Shown: piece by piece, positions 7,185 to 17,059 of the stretch
Layout: each line of letters starts with the position of its first letter
Position numbering within the stretch: the first letter of the stretch is position 1
NCBI RefSeq assembly: GCF_900177625.1
Contig: NZ_FXAU01000002.1
Coordinates: 581,707-645,706, forward strand
Length of the DNA stretch: 64,000 nt
Direction: 5' to 3'
Source of the DNA: Sphingobacterium psychroaquaticum
GTDB lineage: Bacteria; Bacteroidota; Bacteroidia; Sphingobacteriales; Sphingobacteriaceae
The notes under the pieces: model-generated
What the model was told of the DNA's origin: nothing
Database searches by the model: none
What the model saw: the letters and a program-made list of their open reading frames with translations, nothing else
Made by a program: the position numbers and the translations under genes

Positions 7185-10043
7185 AGGTAATGAAAAAATT
7201 GACTTTATAATATACTTGCCGGACCCAAGTTTCAGGATGATCTCCTCTCCCTCCTGAGTAACGCGATCTCTTAGAAAGGTACGATCTAAAGGCTTCCCAT
7301 TAAGAAGAATATCTTTCGGTGAGGCCGCCCTCACGTAACACAGGGCACTCGTGTTCACAGGGATATCTACCTCTTGTACAACATGCGCGCCTTGGATTTC
7401 CCAAGCAGATTGTATAAGTCCATTTATAGAGCGGTAGCTCCCACTCGCTTTTTTGATTCCATTCTGTCCAATCTCCGGTCGCACCACAATCTTCCGATAC
7501 GCATTTTCCAGGGACTTAATACCCAAAATATTTTCAAACATCCATTCATTGACAGATCCAAAAGCGTAATGACTAAAAGAATTCATAGCGGCATTGTGTA
7601 CAAAACCTTTACCTTTAATGTAGCTGTCCCACCGTTCCCAGATAGACGTTGCTCCATTTACAATTTCGTAACCTAGAGAAGGGTATTCTGTACTCAAGAT
7701 CAGCTTATAGGCCTGATCCGATGCGCCAACTTTACTAAGGGCCGGTAAGAGTGGTTTAAAACCTAAAAAACCTGTCGCCAATCGGCCACCGTTAGCGGTA
7801 ATCAGCTCTTGCAGATAGGCTCCAGCTTGCTTTTCACCTTCAGGAGAAAGGATACCTGCAAAGATGGCGTTAGCATAGGCCGTTTGTGTGTGACCAGAGA
7901 ATCCTCCTTGGCCCTCTACATAGCCACTTCCATCACCATACAAGCTATCCTGTGTCTTCAGCTTTCCGTCAGCAGCAATATAACGCGCCTTAAACCCCGC
8001 TTGAGAAGCCTTCATTTCTGTATCGAAATAATCGGCCTCCTCCTTTCGTCCGATAGCCGCACTCATCTCTCTCATTAACTTATTACAGTAGAAATAATAG
8101 ATCGATGCAATCAAATCGGGGCTCGTCTTCTTCCCTACCGACAGCCAATCTCCGAATCCACCTTTCGGTTCAATATCAGCAAAAGCTCCTTCAGGGAAAA
8201 TATGATTCGTCGTACGACCTTTAAGGAACTCCATAAAGCGGAGCATATTCGGGTACGACTGCTTCACCACTTCGTGATCACCATACGCTTTAAAAACTTC
8301 GTAAGCACAAATGATACCCGCCTCAGACCAGCCCGGAGAGAATGAATCCGACGGGCGGATCGCTGCAAATCCAGCTTTGTTTTTTGGAATAGGAGCATAT
8401 ATAGGATATGCTCCATTTTCCCATTGCGCATCACTAAGGTCCTGAATCCATTTTTTGTGAAATGCAGCAATATCATTGTTAAAAATCGCGGACCGCATGT
8501 ATACTTGTGCATCGCCCGTCCAACCTAGTCGTTCATCACGTTGTGGACAATCCGTAGGAATATCCAGATAATTAGCACGCTGTGTCCACACAATATTTTG
8601 GTACAATTGATTCAAGAGACTGTTATCCGTTTGAAACTGACCCGCCTCGTGTAAGTCCGAGCTCATTGCTAAACCCGTCAGAAAATCTGGCTTCGGTTCC
8701 TCCTTGAGTCCGGAGATTTCCACAAATTGAAAACCATGGTAGGTGAAACTTGGTTCCCACTGCTCTGCGTTACTATCACCTCTAAAAATATAGGTATCGG
8801 TCGCACGAGCTTTGCGTAGATTCTCTGTTACCAAGCTTCCATCCGGATGAAGCATCTCTCCATATCGGAAAACCAAAGAGTCTCCCGCGATGCCACGTTG
8901 CTTTAAACGGATTATACCGGCAAAGTTTTGTCCAAAATCAACTATGTATTTGTTTTGTCCGACCTTTTTTATAGTTTTTGCAGAAAGCTCTTTAACAACA
9001 CGTACGGGTTCTCCTGGATAGAGCTGCAGCAGTTGACCCGGTTTATTTTCAAACTCCCCAATCGGCTCCCACTTCGAGTCATTAAAACCAACCATACTCC
9101 ACTTTGTTGATAGCTGACGTGCATCGTACCTCTCTCCCTGCAACATGTCTGCCTCCTGCACATTTCCAAGGCCCCATTTCCATGATTTATCCGTTGAAAC
9201 CGTTTCACGGGAACCATCTTGGTACACGATTTCAATCTGCGCTTTTAGCATCGGAAATTTTCCATAAAACTGATTCACCTGCGGTGTACCGACCAGCAGT
9301 GCATATCCTAAATAACCAGCATACCAACCTGTACCTAAAATAGCACCAAAAGCGTTGTTGCCTTTCTTCAGCTTTGTTGTCACGTCATAAACCTGATAGT
9401 AGACCCGCTTATTGTAATCGGTCCACCCCGAACTAAAGAAGTCATCTCCCACTTTTTCACCATTAATATAAAAGTTATGTAACCCTAACGAACTAATATA
9501 TAAACGAGCCTCTTTAACAGGTTTGGTCAATACGGCTTCCTTACGTAAATAGGGAGACGGAGGTAACTCATACGCACCTCCTTTAGCCAAATGATTTAAA
9601 TCCTTACCCACCCACTTTGCTCTCCAAGCCGATTCGTCCAGCTTCCCCATTTCCCAGCGCGCGTTATCGCTCCAGCGACCAGCCACCCCATCTTGATTCC
9701 ATACCCTTACTTTCCACCACACTTGCTGCCCCGACTTTAGCGCAGCTCCCTTATAATACACTTGATTGGTCTGATTACTAGTCACCTTTTTACTATCCCA
9801 TAGATCTCCTACTCCTTTATTCAGCTTTTCAGATGAAGAAGCCACAATTATCTGGTAAGCTGTTTGTTTATTGTCAAATCCTTCCGCCACAAGTTCCCAG
9901 CTCAATCGCGGTTTACGATCATCAAGAAAGGGATTTATCTTGTATTCCACGCGAAGGTACGTGGGACGGATTGTCGCTTTCGCGATAAAGGAAATCGACA
10001 AAAGGCAAAGCAGAGTCGCTATATATAACAAGTCTTTCTTCAT
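7182..10043 (-). CDS. GH78 alpha-L-rhamnosidase, full multi-domain form
   Basis: 953 residues from the ATG at 10043, chosen because it opens a clear signal peptide (M-K-K-D-L-L-Y, hydrophobic core to about residue 23). A longer open frame to 10199 would overlap the previous gene and lacks an export signal at its start. Domains in order: fibronectin-like N-domain (about 24-135), Bac_rhamnosid_N (about 170-340), beta domain (about 345-460), the (alpha/alpha)6 catalytic barrel and a C-terminal beta sandwich. The GH78 catalytic hallmark D-C-P-Q-R-D-E-R-L-G-W-T-G-D sits at 498-511, and the later T-S-I-W-E-R-W carries the expected general-base Glu. It hydrolyses terminal alpha-L-rhamnose, probably in the periplasm. 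It starts within 11 bp of the previous stop, so it is co-transcribed. Confidence 0.93.
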   Translation of the reverse strand: MKKDLLYIATLLCLLSISFIAKATIRPTYLRVEYKINPFLDDRKPRLSWELVAEGFDNKQTAYQIIVASSSEKLNKGVGDLWDSKKVTSNQTNQVYYKGAALKSGQQVWWKVRVWNQDGVAGRWSDNARWEMGKLDESAWRAKWVGKDLNHLAKGGAYELPPSPYLRKEAVLTKPVKEARLYISSLGLHNFYINGEKVGDDFFSSGWTDYNKRVYYQVYDVTTKLKKGNNAFGAILGTGWYAGYLGYALLVGTPQVNQFYGKFPMLKAQIEIVYQDGSRETVSTDKSWKWGLGNVQEADMLQGERYDARQLSTKWSMVGFNDSKWEPIGEFENKPGQLLQLYPGEPVRVVKELSAKTIKKVGQNKYIVDFGQNFAGIIRLKQRGIAGDSLVFRYGEMLHPDGSLVTENLRKARATDTYIFRGDSNAEQWEPSFTYHGFQFVEISGLKEEPKPDFLTGLAMSSDLHEAGQFQTDNSLLNQLYQNIVWTQRANYLDIPTDCPQRDERLGWTGDAQVYMRSAIFNNDIAAFHKKWIQDLSDAQWENGAYPIYAPIPKNKAGFAAIRPSDSFSPGWSEAGIICAYEVFKAYGDHEVVKQSYPNMLRFMEFLKGRTTNHIFPEGAFADIEPKGGFGDWLSVGKKTSPDLIASIYYFYCNKLMREMSAAIGRKEEADYFDTEMKASQAGFKARYIAADGKLKTQDSLYGDGSGYVEGQGGFSGHTQTAYANAIFAGILSPEGEKQAGAYLQELITANGGRLATGFLGFKPLLPALSKVGASDQAYKLILSTEYPSLGYEIVNGATSIWERWDSYIKGKGFVHNAAMNSFSHYAFGSVNEWMFENILGIKSLENAYRKIVVRPEIGQNGIKKASGSYRSINGLIQSAWEIQGAHVVQEVDIPVNTSALCYVRAASPKDILLNGKPLDRTFLRDRVTQEGEEIILKLGSGKYIIKSIFSLP

Positions 10044-10053
10044 TACGTTACTT

Positions 10054-12378
10054 TTATTTTTGTGCTTTAATGACCCATTTTCCAGGAGCGATCCAAAGAC
10101 TACGATCCTCTCGATGGTATATATTTTTATTTTTGTTAGGTTTTGTAGAAACCTGTTTCGTACGTTTATTATTGAGCCAAACATTTTGGTACTGACCAAC
10201 AGGTAGCACCACTTTCCCAGAAGTACCTTCCGGAATATTTATCGTCAGCCACAACTCCTTATCATGTTCTTTTATATCCACTGTCACTTCACCCTTTACC
10301 GATGTTACAGAGGCTGCTGCCTGTCTGATATTTCCTAATTGCGGTGCGATTAAGATCTCCTCATAGCCTGGTGATAAGGGTCTGATTCCACAGAGATATG
10401 CCGACAAGATGGTTAAACCTCCTCCACTCCAAGCATGGTTTACAGTTCCCCCGCCATACCCGGCACTACCAATCCCCCAGCCTTCAAACAAGGTGGTAAA
10501 GTAAGTGTTATTCACCATGGAAGCAAAGCGCTTCTTATGTCGCGCTAAAGCCTCTGTCGGTATGCCCATGGTAAACATAGCTTCAAATACATATTTCTCC
10601 ATATAGGGACTAGCATGTTCCTCTTGTAAAAAAACATGTTGAATCGCCTTGTATTGCGCTGGTGATGCAATACCTGCTAACACCGCTAAAGCGTGTACCC
10701 GATCATCGGTTTTACCTGTATAAGCAGGATCCCGATAGGCTCCATTCCTCCAAAAACGTTCATTAAACTTTGTCGCGAAATGTGCCATTTCTAACTTTAA
10801 GCGTTGCGCATCGTCATTCTTGCCTAGCTCATCAGCCATTAAAGAACTTCCTTTTAGCGCTAAATAATACCAAAGGTTATACAAGAGTAACATGTCTTTA
10901 TTCTCGCCCCAATCACCCCATTGCCACCCTCCTGCACGGAGCTTAACCAGTCCATCAGGATATTTATCCCATAGGTTTAGATAGCGCTGAATTCGCGGAT
11001 ATAGGTCTTGTAGAATCTTCTTATCACCCGTATGTAGGTAATAGGTCCATATACCGTAATAACCGACCGTGGCTAGAATCTGATCCGGCAATTCTTTATC
11101 CCAGTTGCCGGCTGGCACAGGTGCAAAAAGAGAACCGTCCTCTCTTTGCCAATCCAAGACCTCATACAACCATTTTCTAGCCAGGGCATGTGCCTGCGTA
11201 TCCAAGGCGTAAAATGCTTCTTCGGCTTCCAATACCGCATCCCCCGTCCACTGTGCCCTTTCTCGATCAGGACAATCCATGTATGTGTCGCGCATGGTGA
11301 TATACAATGTGCGCCGAGCCTTTTCCCACAATGTATTAAAAAAGACATCATCTGAATGGAAAGCACCGACAAAATCACTGTTGTATCCTATCTCTCTATA
11401 GCCTACCTCTTGTATCTGAACATCATTGGGGGCAACTACATATAGATAATGACCGTTGATCCATCCAAGGCTTTCATACTGCTGTTGGCCTTCCTTCGTG
11501 ATATATTCGCCCCTAATATTTTCAGCAGAACCATGGTAATGGACATAATTATCGGTCAAGAACTTTACCGTTTGTCCCGCCTTTCCTGTTAGCCTGACGT
11601 ACGGTGTGAACTGCATATTGTAAGGCAACTTACAAACTAAAGTATCCCCTTTCGTGATAATATCCTTGGTCTCAAACTTGCGTATACCAAAGTCCTTAAA
11701 CAATGGAATCGGTCGCTTTACCAATTTATTCCAAGGTAAATCACCTTCTTTCCCAAGGGTAAGAACTTCCGCAAAGGAGGGTGAAACCTCTACATCCTTC
11801 ATCCACGTAGAATCTGCTATTTGTGCATCATAATAAATATTAGATTCTGGCAACCTGAAATTAGGTATCGGTGCTGGTGCCGTTTTATATTCCACAAGAC
11901 GTTTTCCTCTCCATGAAGCATCCGTCAAAACCATTACTGAACCTGCTTTCAATTCAAAAAAAAGAGCTGCCTTGCCACTACTGTTGTGTGAAAAACCGTT
12001 CTTCCCAAAATACCATACGAGGATGGCCAATTGGTTATTTCCCTTTTTCAGATAAGGTTTCAAGTCTACTTCATCATAGTACGTATCTTTGGGATTGGGG
12101 CCGCGCTTAAGACCGCCCTCAAATACCACCATCTGCCCATTCACATAAAGCCAATATTTACTATCTACAGCAATTTTGGCGACGGCGGTAGCCGGAACCT
12201 CTTCCAACATAAAGTTTTTACGATACCCAGACCAGATATTAACCGTATCACTTGGACCTAATGGCACACCAATCCAGCTCGCACCAGACTCCTGCGCGGA
12301 TGCACGCTGGTTAATAGACTGCAGAACAAGTAATACGAAAACAATGAGTAATGTCGAGACGCTCTTATATCTTCCCAT
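10054..12378 (-). CDS. GH78-like alpha-L-rhamnosidase, divergent
   Basis: 774 residues with a signal peptide ending near A-S-A-Q (26-29). A sugar-binding-like N-terminal sandwich contains S-K-Y-W-L-Y-V-N-G (73-81). A six-hairpin catalytic domain follows, with the variant active-site box D-C-P-D-R-E-R-A-Q-W-T-G-D (368-380) and L-F-E-G-W-G plus V-N-H-A-W further on. It lacks the N-terminal fibronectin-like module of its downstream neighbour. The ATG directly abuts the stop of the preceding gene (TAG|ATG at 12379/12378), so translation is probably coupled. The altered box suggests a different linkage or acceptor from the canonical enzyme next door. Assignment to the rhamnosidase superfamily is good; exact specificity is not visible. 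Confidence 0.82.
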   Translation of the reverse strand: MGRYKSVSTLLIVFVLLVLQSINQRASAQESGASWIGVPLGPSDTVNIWSGYRKNFMLEEVPATAVAKIAVDSKYWLYVNGQMVVFEGGLKRGPNPKDTYYDEVDLKPYLKKGNNQLAILVWYFGKNGFSHNSSGKAALFFELKAGSVMVLTDASWRGKRLVEYKTAPAPIPNFRLPESNIYYDAQIADSTWMKDVEVSPSFAEVLTLGKEGDLPWNKLVKRPIPLFKDFGIRKFETKDIITKGDTLVCKLPYNMQFTPYVRLTGKAGQTVKFLTDNYVHYHGSAENIRGEYITKEGQQQYESLGWINGHYLYVVAPNDVQIQEVGYREIGYNSDFVGAFHSDDVFFNTLWEKARRTLYITMRDTYMDCPDRERAQWTGDAVLEAEEAFYALDTQAHALARKWLYEVLDWQREDGSLFAPVPAGNWDKELPDQILATVGYYGIWTYYLHTGDKKILQDLYPRIQRYLNLWDKYPDGLVKLRAGGWQWGDWGENKDMLLLYNLWYYLALKGSSLMADELGKNDDAQRLKLEMAHFATKFNERFWRNGAYRDPAYTGKTDDRVHALAVLAGIASPAQYKAIQHVFLQEEHASPYMEKYVFEAMFTMGIPTEALARHKKRFASMVNNTYFTTLFEGWGIGSAGYGGGTVNHAWSGGGLTILSAYLCGIRPLSPGYEEILIAPQLGNIRQAAASVTSVKGEVTVDIKEHDKELWLTINIPEGTSGKVVLPVGQYQNVWLNNKRTKQVSTKPNKNKNIYHREDRSLWIAPGKWVIKAQK

Positions 12379-14118
12379 CTACCGCAGAATAGTTACTTCA
12401 CTTGGCGCATATATTTCACTCTTAACTTTCCCATTCTTATCCTTTGTATGCTTCACACGGATAACACCATATTTTGTAGGAAATGTTCCCTCGGCAAAGG
12501 TCAGATTGCCCAAATGTGGTCTGACATAATAAGCCTTCCCTCCGGGTTCGGCAACCTTAATACCGAGCACATGCTCCGACAGCCAGCTCGTCGGCCCAGA
12601 AGCCCATCCATGCGCAAAGCTGTGTCGAAAACCTTTATAGCAATATGCCCCAAAATCGCCATGGATATCCACCTTACCAGGAGGTACCAATTGATCAATC
12701 GGAGAAGCATTATTAATCCATTCTATATTAAAATCTTCCCAGAAGCTTGTTGCCCCCAAATCTAGCATAGCACCCCAATACTGTGAGATAATATCCATCG
12801 CTTCCTTATATTTTCCAGCCTTAGCCATGGCTTCCAGCATGTAATAACCATAGAAAGTGGAGAAATTCTTTGCACCGCCCACCTTTAGCACATCATCGTA
12901 TGCTTTCTTTTCATCCATCAAACCACTTATCGCCAAAAGTGCTGCTGCCTGTTTCGAATTATTGTGTCGGGGTTTATACTTCCGCATAGCTGCCACAGTA
13001 CTTGTACAAAGATCCATTGTTTCAGAATCCTCTAAAATTTGTGCCAATGATGCTGCCCGCTCTAGCGCCATGATCGTCATCGCCTGAATACCAGCATGCA
13101 CGGCCAAACTATCCTCACTAGAAGGCCAATCCAAGAACCTCGTCCCATCCATTTGCTCTTTTCCATTCTTAACTTTTCCCACAATTTGCCGAACCAATCC
13201 TTGTAAGTAAGGCTTCTGCTCGGTGAGGTATTTTTTATCACCATGTGCCATATACCAATCATGGTGCAGGACAACCCACCACATGGAATAGGTACTAATA
13301 CCACACATCCAACCTGGTAATGGCGTGGATATCTTAGCTAAATCTAAACTCTTCGGCACAACGTCATTAAAACCAAAAACTGTATTAATCGTCGCGACTT
13401 CAGGGTGAAGATCTCCCACCCATACCAAGCGGTCTCGTTTAATAGCATCCCACAAATAATCTTGCATATTCAAATGAACCGTATAAGCACCGACCTCCCA
13501 GATGTTATTCAGTCGTTCGTCGCTCGACTTAAATGAGCCTAAATATGGAATATCGCGATACGTTGATATCATACGTACTTCGCGCAAATGTAATTCCGCA
13601 TTTTTATCTAGAAAGTCTATGCGTACGAAACGAAAACCGGATTCTCCAGTCTGATTTTTCCCTAGCCAGGGCAGCTGCATATTGAAATCTCTCAAGGCAT
13701 GATCATTTGTAGCGCCTTTCTCTCCAATATCGGACATGGCCTCACTAACAGATTCACCAAAGCGGATACGTACATTTTTTGCGCCATTTCCACCACCCCA
13801 CATCCCGGTCACCAGCTCTAAAGCGCCATTTCGTTCTTTACCAAAATCCAGTAATATACCGCTCTGCTCTGTATCGTTATTCTTAAGAATAACGATATTA
13901 TCATTGGTCAAATTAGCTTGTCCATTTCCGGGTACAAGGAGGTTCTCCCCGCGAACGATATGACCATTGGTCCATACAATTCGTGTCGGATAAACATATT
14001 CACGGGTAAGCGGACTAATTTGCTGACTACCATCGCTCAACTTGGTTTGCCCATAGAGGGCAGATAACCCAAGACAAAAAAATAACATAAGGCATGGAGA
14101 AATCAAGATGCGTTTCAT
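12379..14118 (-). CDS. Short GH78-like glycosidase (six-hairpin catalytic core)
   Basis: 579 residues from the ATG at 14118; a TTG two codons upstream is also open but the ATG begins a normal signal peptide (M-K-R-I-L-I-S-P, cleaved near Y-G-Q). A beta-sandwich N-domain (about 40-190) leads into an (alpha/alpha)6 domain. The catalytic box is degenerate compared with classical GH78: D-A-I-K-R-D-R-L-V-W-V-G-D at 226-238, with T-S-F-W-E-D-F providing a plausible general base. It is first of the unit that runs through two more rhamnosidases to the GntR-type regulator, and lies just downstream of a terminator, so a promoter in 14125-14185 is expected. It may act on rhamnosides bearing neighbouring groups; the substrate is unknown. 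Confidence 0.8.
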   Translation of the reverse strand: MKRILISPCLMLFFCLGLSALYGQTKLSDGSQQISPLTREYVYPTRIVWTNGHIVRGENLLVPGNGQANLTNDNIVILKNNDTEQSGILLDFGKERNGALELVTGMWGGGNGAKNVRIRFGESVSEAMSDIGEKGATNDHALRDFNMQLPWLGKNQTGESGFRFVRIDFLDKNAELHLREVRMISTYRDIPYLGSFKSSDERLNNIWEVGAYTVHLNMQDYLWDAIKRDRLVWVGDLHPEVATINTVFGFNDVVPKSLDLAKISTPLPGWMCGISTYSMWWVVLHHDWYMAHGDKKYLTEQKPYLQGLVRQIVGKVKNGKEQMDGTRFLDWPSSEDSLAVHAGIQAMTIMALERAASLAQILEDSETMDLCTSTVAAMRKYKPRHNNSKQAAALLAISGLMDEKKAYDDVLKVGGAKNFSTFYGYYMLEAMAKAGKYKEAMDIISQYWGAMLDLGATSFWEDFNIEWINNASPIDQLVPPGKVDIHGDFGAYCYKGFRHSFAHGWASGPTSWLSEHVLGIKVAEPGGKAYYVRPHLGNLTFAEGTFPTKYGVIRVKHTKDKNGKVKSEIYAPSEVTILR

Positions 14119-14185
14119 GTACAAGTAATATAGGTTTATAAGTAAGCGTCAATCGCTTTTTAAATATAGAAAAGAAAATAAAAAA

Positions 14186-14229
14186 GACCATCCTGCCCTT
14201 ACATGAAATATGGGCGTAAACGGATGGTC
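14186..14229 (-). terminator. Rho-independent terminator of the PUL operon
   Basis: Read on the minus strand, GGATGGTC... (14229-14222) pairs with GACCATCC (14193-14186), with an inner CGCCC/GGGCA-type stem, and is followed directly by TTTTTT (14185-14181). It lies 30 bp after the stop of the last gene of the 32540-14259 operon and separates it from the next rhamnosidase unit. Confidence 0.85.
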
Positions 14230-14258
14230 CATTCGGTTATTTGGGTTGATTTATTATC

Positions 14259-17048
14259 TTAGAATATATATGTGCCCGAAGGCAGGCGATAGGTGTCGTT
14301 TATGTCATCACTATGAATTCTATATGTTGCCAGCACGTGTTCAAGCATCGCACTTTCACCCTTCGCTATCTTTAGTAAACATGTCGTATTCGGTGGTACG
14401 GTCACTTGCATACGAAGCTGATCTTCTTCACGATTCCATGCACTATAGATAGTACCGCTAGGCGAATCGTACGAGGCCTTCACCCAAGAGAGATTTGTTT
14501 CCTGTGCCTTTGGCGGCTGAATGATAAACGTTGCATAGCCGGGTTTCGATTTTTTAATCCCTGCCAATCCATCAATCATCCAAGCGCCCGGATACAAGTA
14601 AGAACTATGCAGTAAAGAATGTCCTGGTAGATCTTTCTCCCACATCTCCCAAAGAGAGGTCGCCTGATTGGCTTTCATGTACCCCCAACTTGGATAAGTA
14701 ACCTTGGATGTCATCGTATAGATAAGGTCATTTCGTCCACTCTCGCGTAGCCATTTAAAGAGAAGTGCTCCCCCCGTGATTCCTGCATGTATATGTCCTT
14801 GCCGATGGGTTAAAATTTCCTTTTCCAAGGCCGCCTCTACATTTGCTTTTTCTTCCGAAGGAACTATATCGGCCAACAATGCCGTAGCCATATTGGCCAT
14901 GGAACCGTCCGCATATACGTGGCCTTCCTGTTTAAAAAAACGGGTATGAATAGCTTTGGAGGCCACTTGAGCCTGGTGCTCCCAAGCATCAGCAAGCACA
15001 GATTCACCAAGAACACGAGCTATCTTTACCGCTGTTCTCAAATTGAATACACGATACGAATTATTCAAACATAGCGTCTCCTCTTTATCATTATTCATGC
15101 CTTCGGCCGTAGCGTTGGGCCACAGCCAATCGCCAAGAAAATCCCATTGCCCACCGAACCGTTGCAACAAGCCATCCTGAACATGTGTATCCAGAAAATT
15201 TAACCAATTTTTTATCAAAGTAAAGTTTTCTTGTAGCACCTTTACATCACCATACTGCTGATACATAAACCAAGGTAGTGACACCACAATCCCGCCCCAG
15301 GAGGGCCCTCCACCACCCCAGTAAGTAGGCGCGGTATGTGGGAGTATTCCCGGATGCAAAAACCGTCCACTAGTCACCGCTTTACGTGCATAACTCGTAT
15401 CGCGCATATTTCCGACCATAGCTTCTGTACCTTGCACGTCACGCCAATCTCCCATCCATTTGCTATAGAAGGCCGCTAAATCGTAGTTCAACATACCCAT
15501 TTCTGTGGTGGCATGCGCATCGCCCCCATACCCCATGCGCTCGCGTTGTGGACAATCGACAACAAAACCTCCTAGGGATAGATTCTCAAAATTCCATCTT
15601 GTGGTATTAAATATCCAATTCTGTAAACTGTCCGAGGACTCAAATGTAGCAGCAGTATGATAACCTGTACGCACCAACCATCCCGTTATATCCTCCTGTA
15701 CCGGTTTTCGCTTGGCACCTTGGATCGTAATCCAACGACCTGAGCTATAATTAAATCTATTTTTAAACGTGGACATACCGCTACGACCTATTACAAGAGC
15801 ACTGTGCAGATTGAAGGTCATCCGATCCTGTTCTCGCTCGGAAAAAAAGAAACGAACGGTATCACCCGGATTACCAAATACATTGATGGCGGTCCAACCG
15901 GCAAAATTAACCCCCATATCCACGCGATAATCACCCTGTCCGTATTCGGTAATAGAGACTGGTTTAATTTCATCGACCAATATATTGCCGTCTATATTCT
16001 GCGCAGAAATTTTTAACTTCAATGGATATACTATGGCATTACTCCATTGACTATCATCATAAGAAATTTTGTTCCAATTTTCTTCGGCCTTACTGTCGTC
16101 CCAAATCTCCCCACCCATATGTCCAAAATTCCAATTACCCAACAACCGATTCGGCGAGTTTTTCCACCGCCAAGATTTATCAGATCGCAGGGAGAACATG
16201 GGCTTTTCTTGATCTGTTGGATTTTCCTGTTCAAAAAAATCAACCTGACCACTAAATAAGGGCGTAGATGGCCTTCCGTTAGGAAGATCGTATCCCGGAA
16301 AAATTGACCAAGAGGTACCTAGCCACACCGCAATAGCATTCTCCCCTTTTCGTAGCAAAGGAGCAATATCATAAGCGACATACCGTGCGCGCTTCGTGTG
16401 GTCGGTTACTGCCGGTGCTAATACCTCCTCGCCAACTCGTTGTCCATTTACATACAATTCATGATAACCGATGGATGCCAGAAAAAAAACCGCTCGTCCC
16501 ACTTTCTTATTCAACACAATAGTCTTTCGAAACCAAGGGTCAAAAACATTACAATCTGCAGATCTCTTATCAAAAAAATGAGTCGTGCCTATCCACTGGC
16601 CTTTCCATTGTTGATCTGAAAAGAAACCAGTTGACCATTCCTTAACCGGGCTCCATAGACTTTCTTTTCCGTTATTATCGCGTACCATCACTTTCCAGTA
16701 GTAAGTACGATCGGCTATGAGTGTCCTTCCCTGATAAAAGATTTGATTCATTGCGGAACTTTCTACCCATTTTGTATCCCACATATTACCAACTCCTGCC
16801 TGGAGTTTCTCTGGAGAATCAGCCACCAGAATACGATAAGCACCTTGCGAAAGCCCACGTATATCTTCATTGGGCAACGCGTATACCCAACTAAATCGAG
16901 GACGTTCGATATCGAGCCCTTTCGGTTCAGTTACATATTCCACCTGCATGTTAATTACCTTTAACGGACTGTTAGCCGTAGCAAGCATGGGATAGCTCGC
17001 GAGGAGACAAACAAACATGAAAAGAGTTGAAGATATAAATCGTTTCAT
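14259..17048 (-). CDS. GH78 alpha-L-rhamnosidase, full multi-domain form
   Basis: 929 residues with a signal peptide (1-26). Layout matches the canonical family: fibronectin-like N-domain (about 27-140), Bac_rhamnosid_N (about 170-345, with L-Y-V-N-G-Q-R-V-G at 198-206), a beta domain, and an (alpha/alpha)6 catalytic domain with D-C-P-Q-R-E-R-M-G-Y-G-G-D at 498-510 and T-S-L-W-E-M-W bearing the probable general base. A C-terminal beta sandwich follows. It is the last gene of the SusC/SusD operon, 11 bp after the previous stop and followed by a strong terminator. It should release alpha-L-rhamnose from oligosaccharides brought in by the two SusCD pairs of the same transcript. Confidence 0.93.
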   Translation of the reverse strand: MKRFISSTLFMFVCLLASYPMLATANSPLKVINMQVEYVTEPKGLDIERPRFSWVYALPNEDIRGLSQGAYRILVADSPEKLQAGVGNMWDTKWVESSAMNQIFYQGRTLIADRTYYWKVMVRDNNGKESLWSPVKEWSTGFFSDQQWKGQWIGTTHFFDKRSADCNVFDPWFRKTIVLNKKVGRAVFFLASIGYHELYVNGQRVGEEVLAPAVTDHTKRARYVAYDIAPLLRKGENAIAVWLGTSWSIFPGYDLPNGRPSTPLFSGQVDFFEQENPTDQEKPMFSLRSDKSWRWKNSPNRLLGNWNFGHMGGEIWDDSKAEENWNKISYDDSQWSNAIVYPLKLKISAQNIDGNILVDEIKPVSITEYGQGDYRVDMGVNFAGWTAINVFGNPGDTVRFFFSEREQDRMTFNLHSALVIGRSGMSTFKNRFNYSSGRWITIQGAKRKPVQEDITGWLVRTGYHTAATFESSDSLQNWIFNTTRWNFENLSLGGFVVDCPQRERMGYGGDAHATTEMGMLNYDLAAFYSKWMGDWRDVQGTEAMVGNMRDTSYARKAVTSGRFLHPGILPHTAPTYWGGGGPSWGGIVVSLPWFMYQQYGDVKVLQENFTLIKNWLNFLDTHVQDGLLQRFGGQWDFLGDWLWPNATAEGMNNDKEETLCLNNSYRVFNLRTAVKIARVLGESVLADAWEHQAQVASKAIHTRFFKQEGHVYADGSMANMATALLADIVPSEEKANVEAALEKEILTHRQGHIHAGITGGALLFKWLRESGRNDLIYTMTSKVTYPSWGYMKANQATSLWEMWEKDLPGHSLLHSSYLYPGAWMIDGLAGIKKSKPGYATFIIQPPKAQETNLSWVKASYDSPSGTIYSAWNREEDQLRMQVTVPPNTTCLLKIAKGESAMLEHVLATYRIHSDDINDTYRLPSGTYIF

Positions 17049-17059
17049 ACTATGAAATT

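Noticed and set aside
10044..10199. 52-codon N-terminal extension of the first GH78 gene
   Set aside because: It overlaps the previous gene's 3' end by more than 140 bp and hides the signal peptide starting at 10043.
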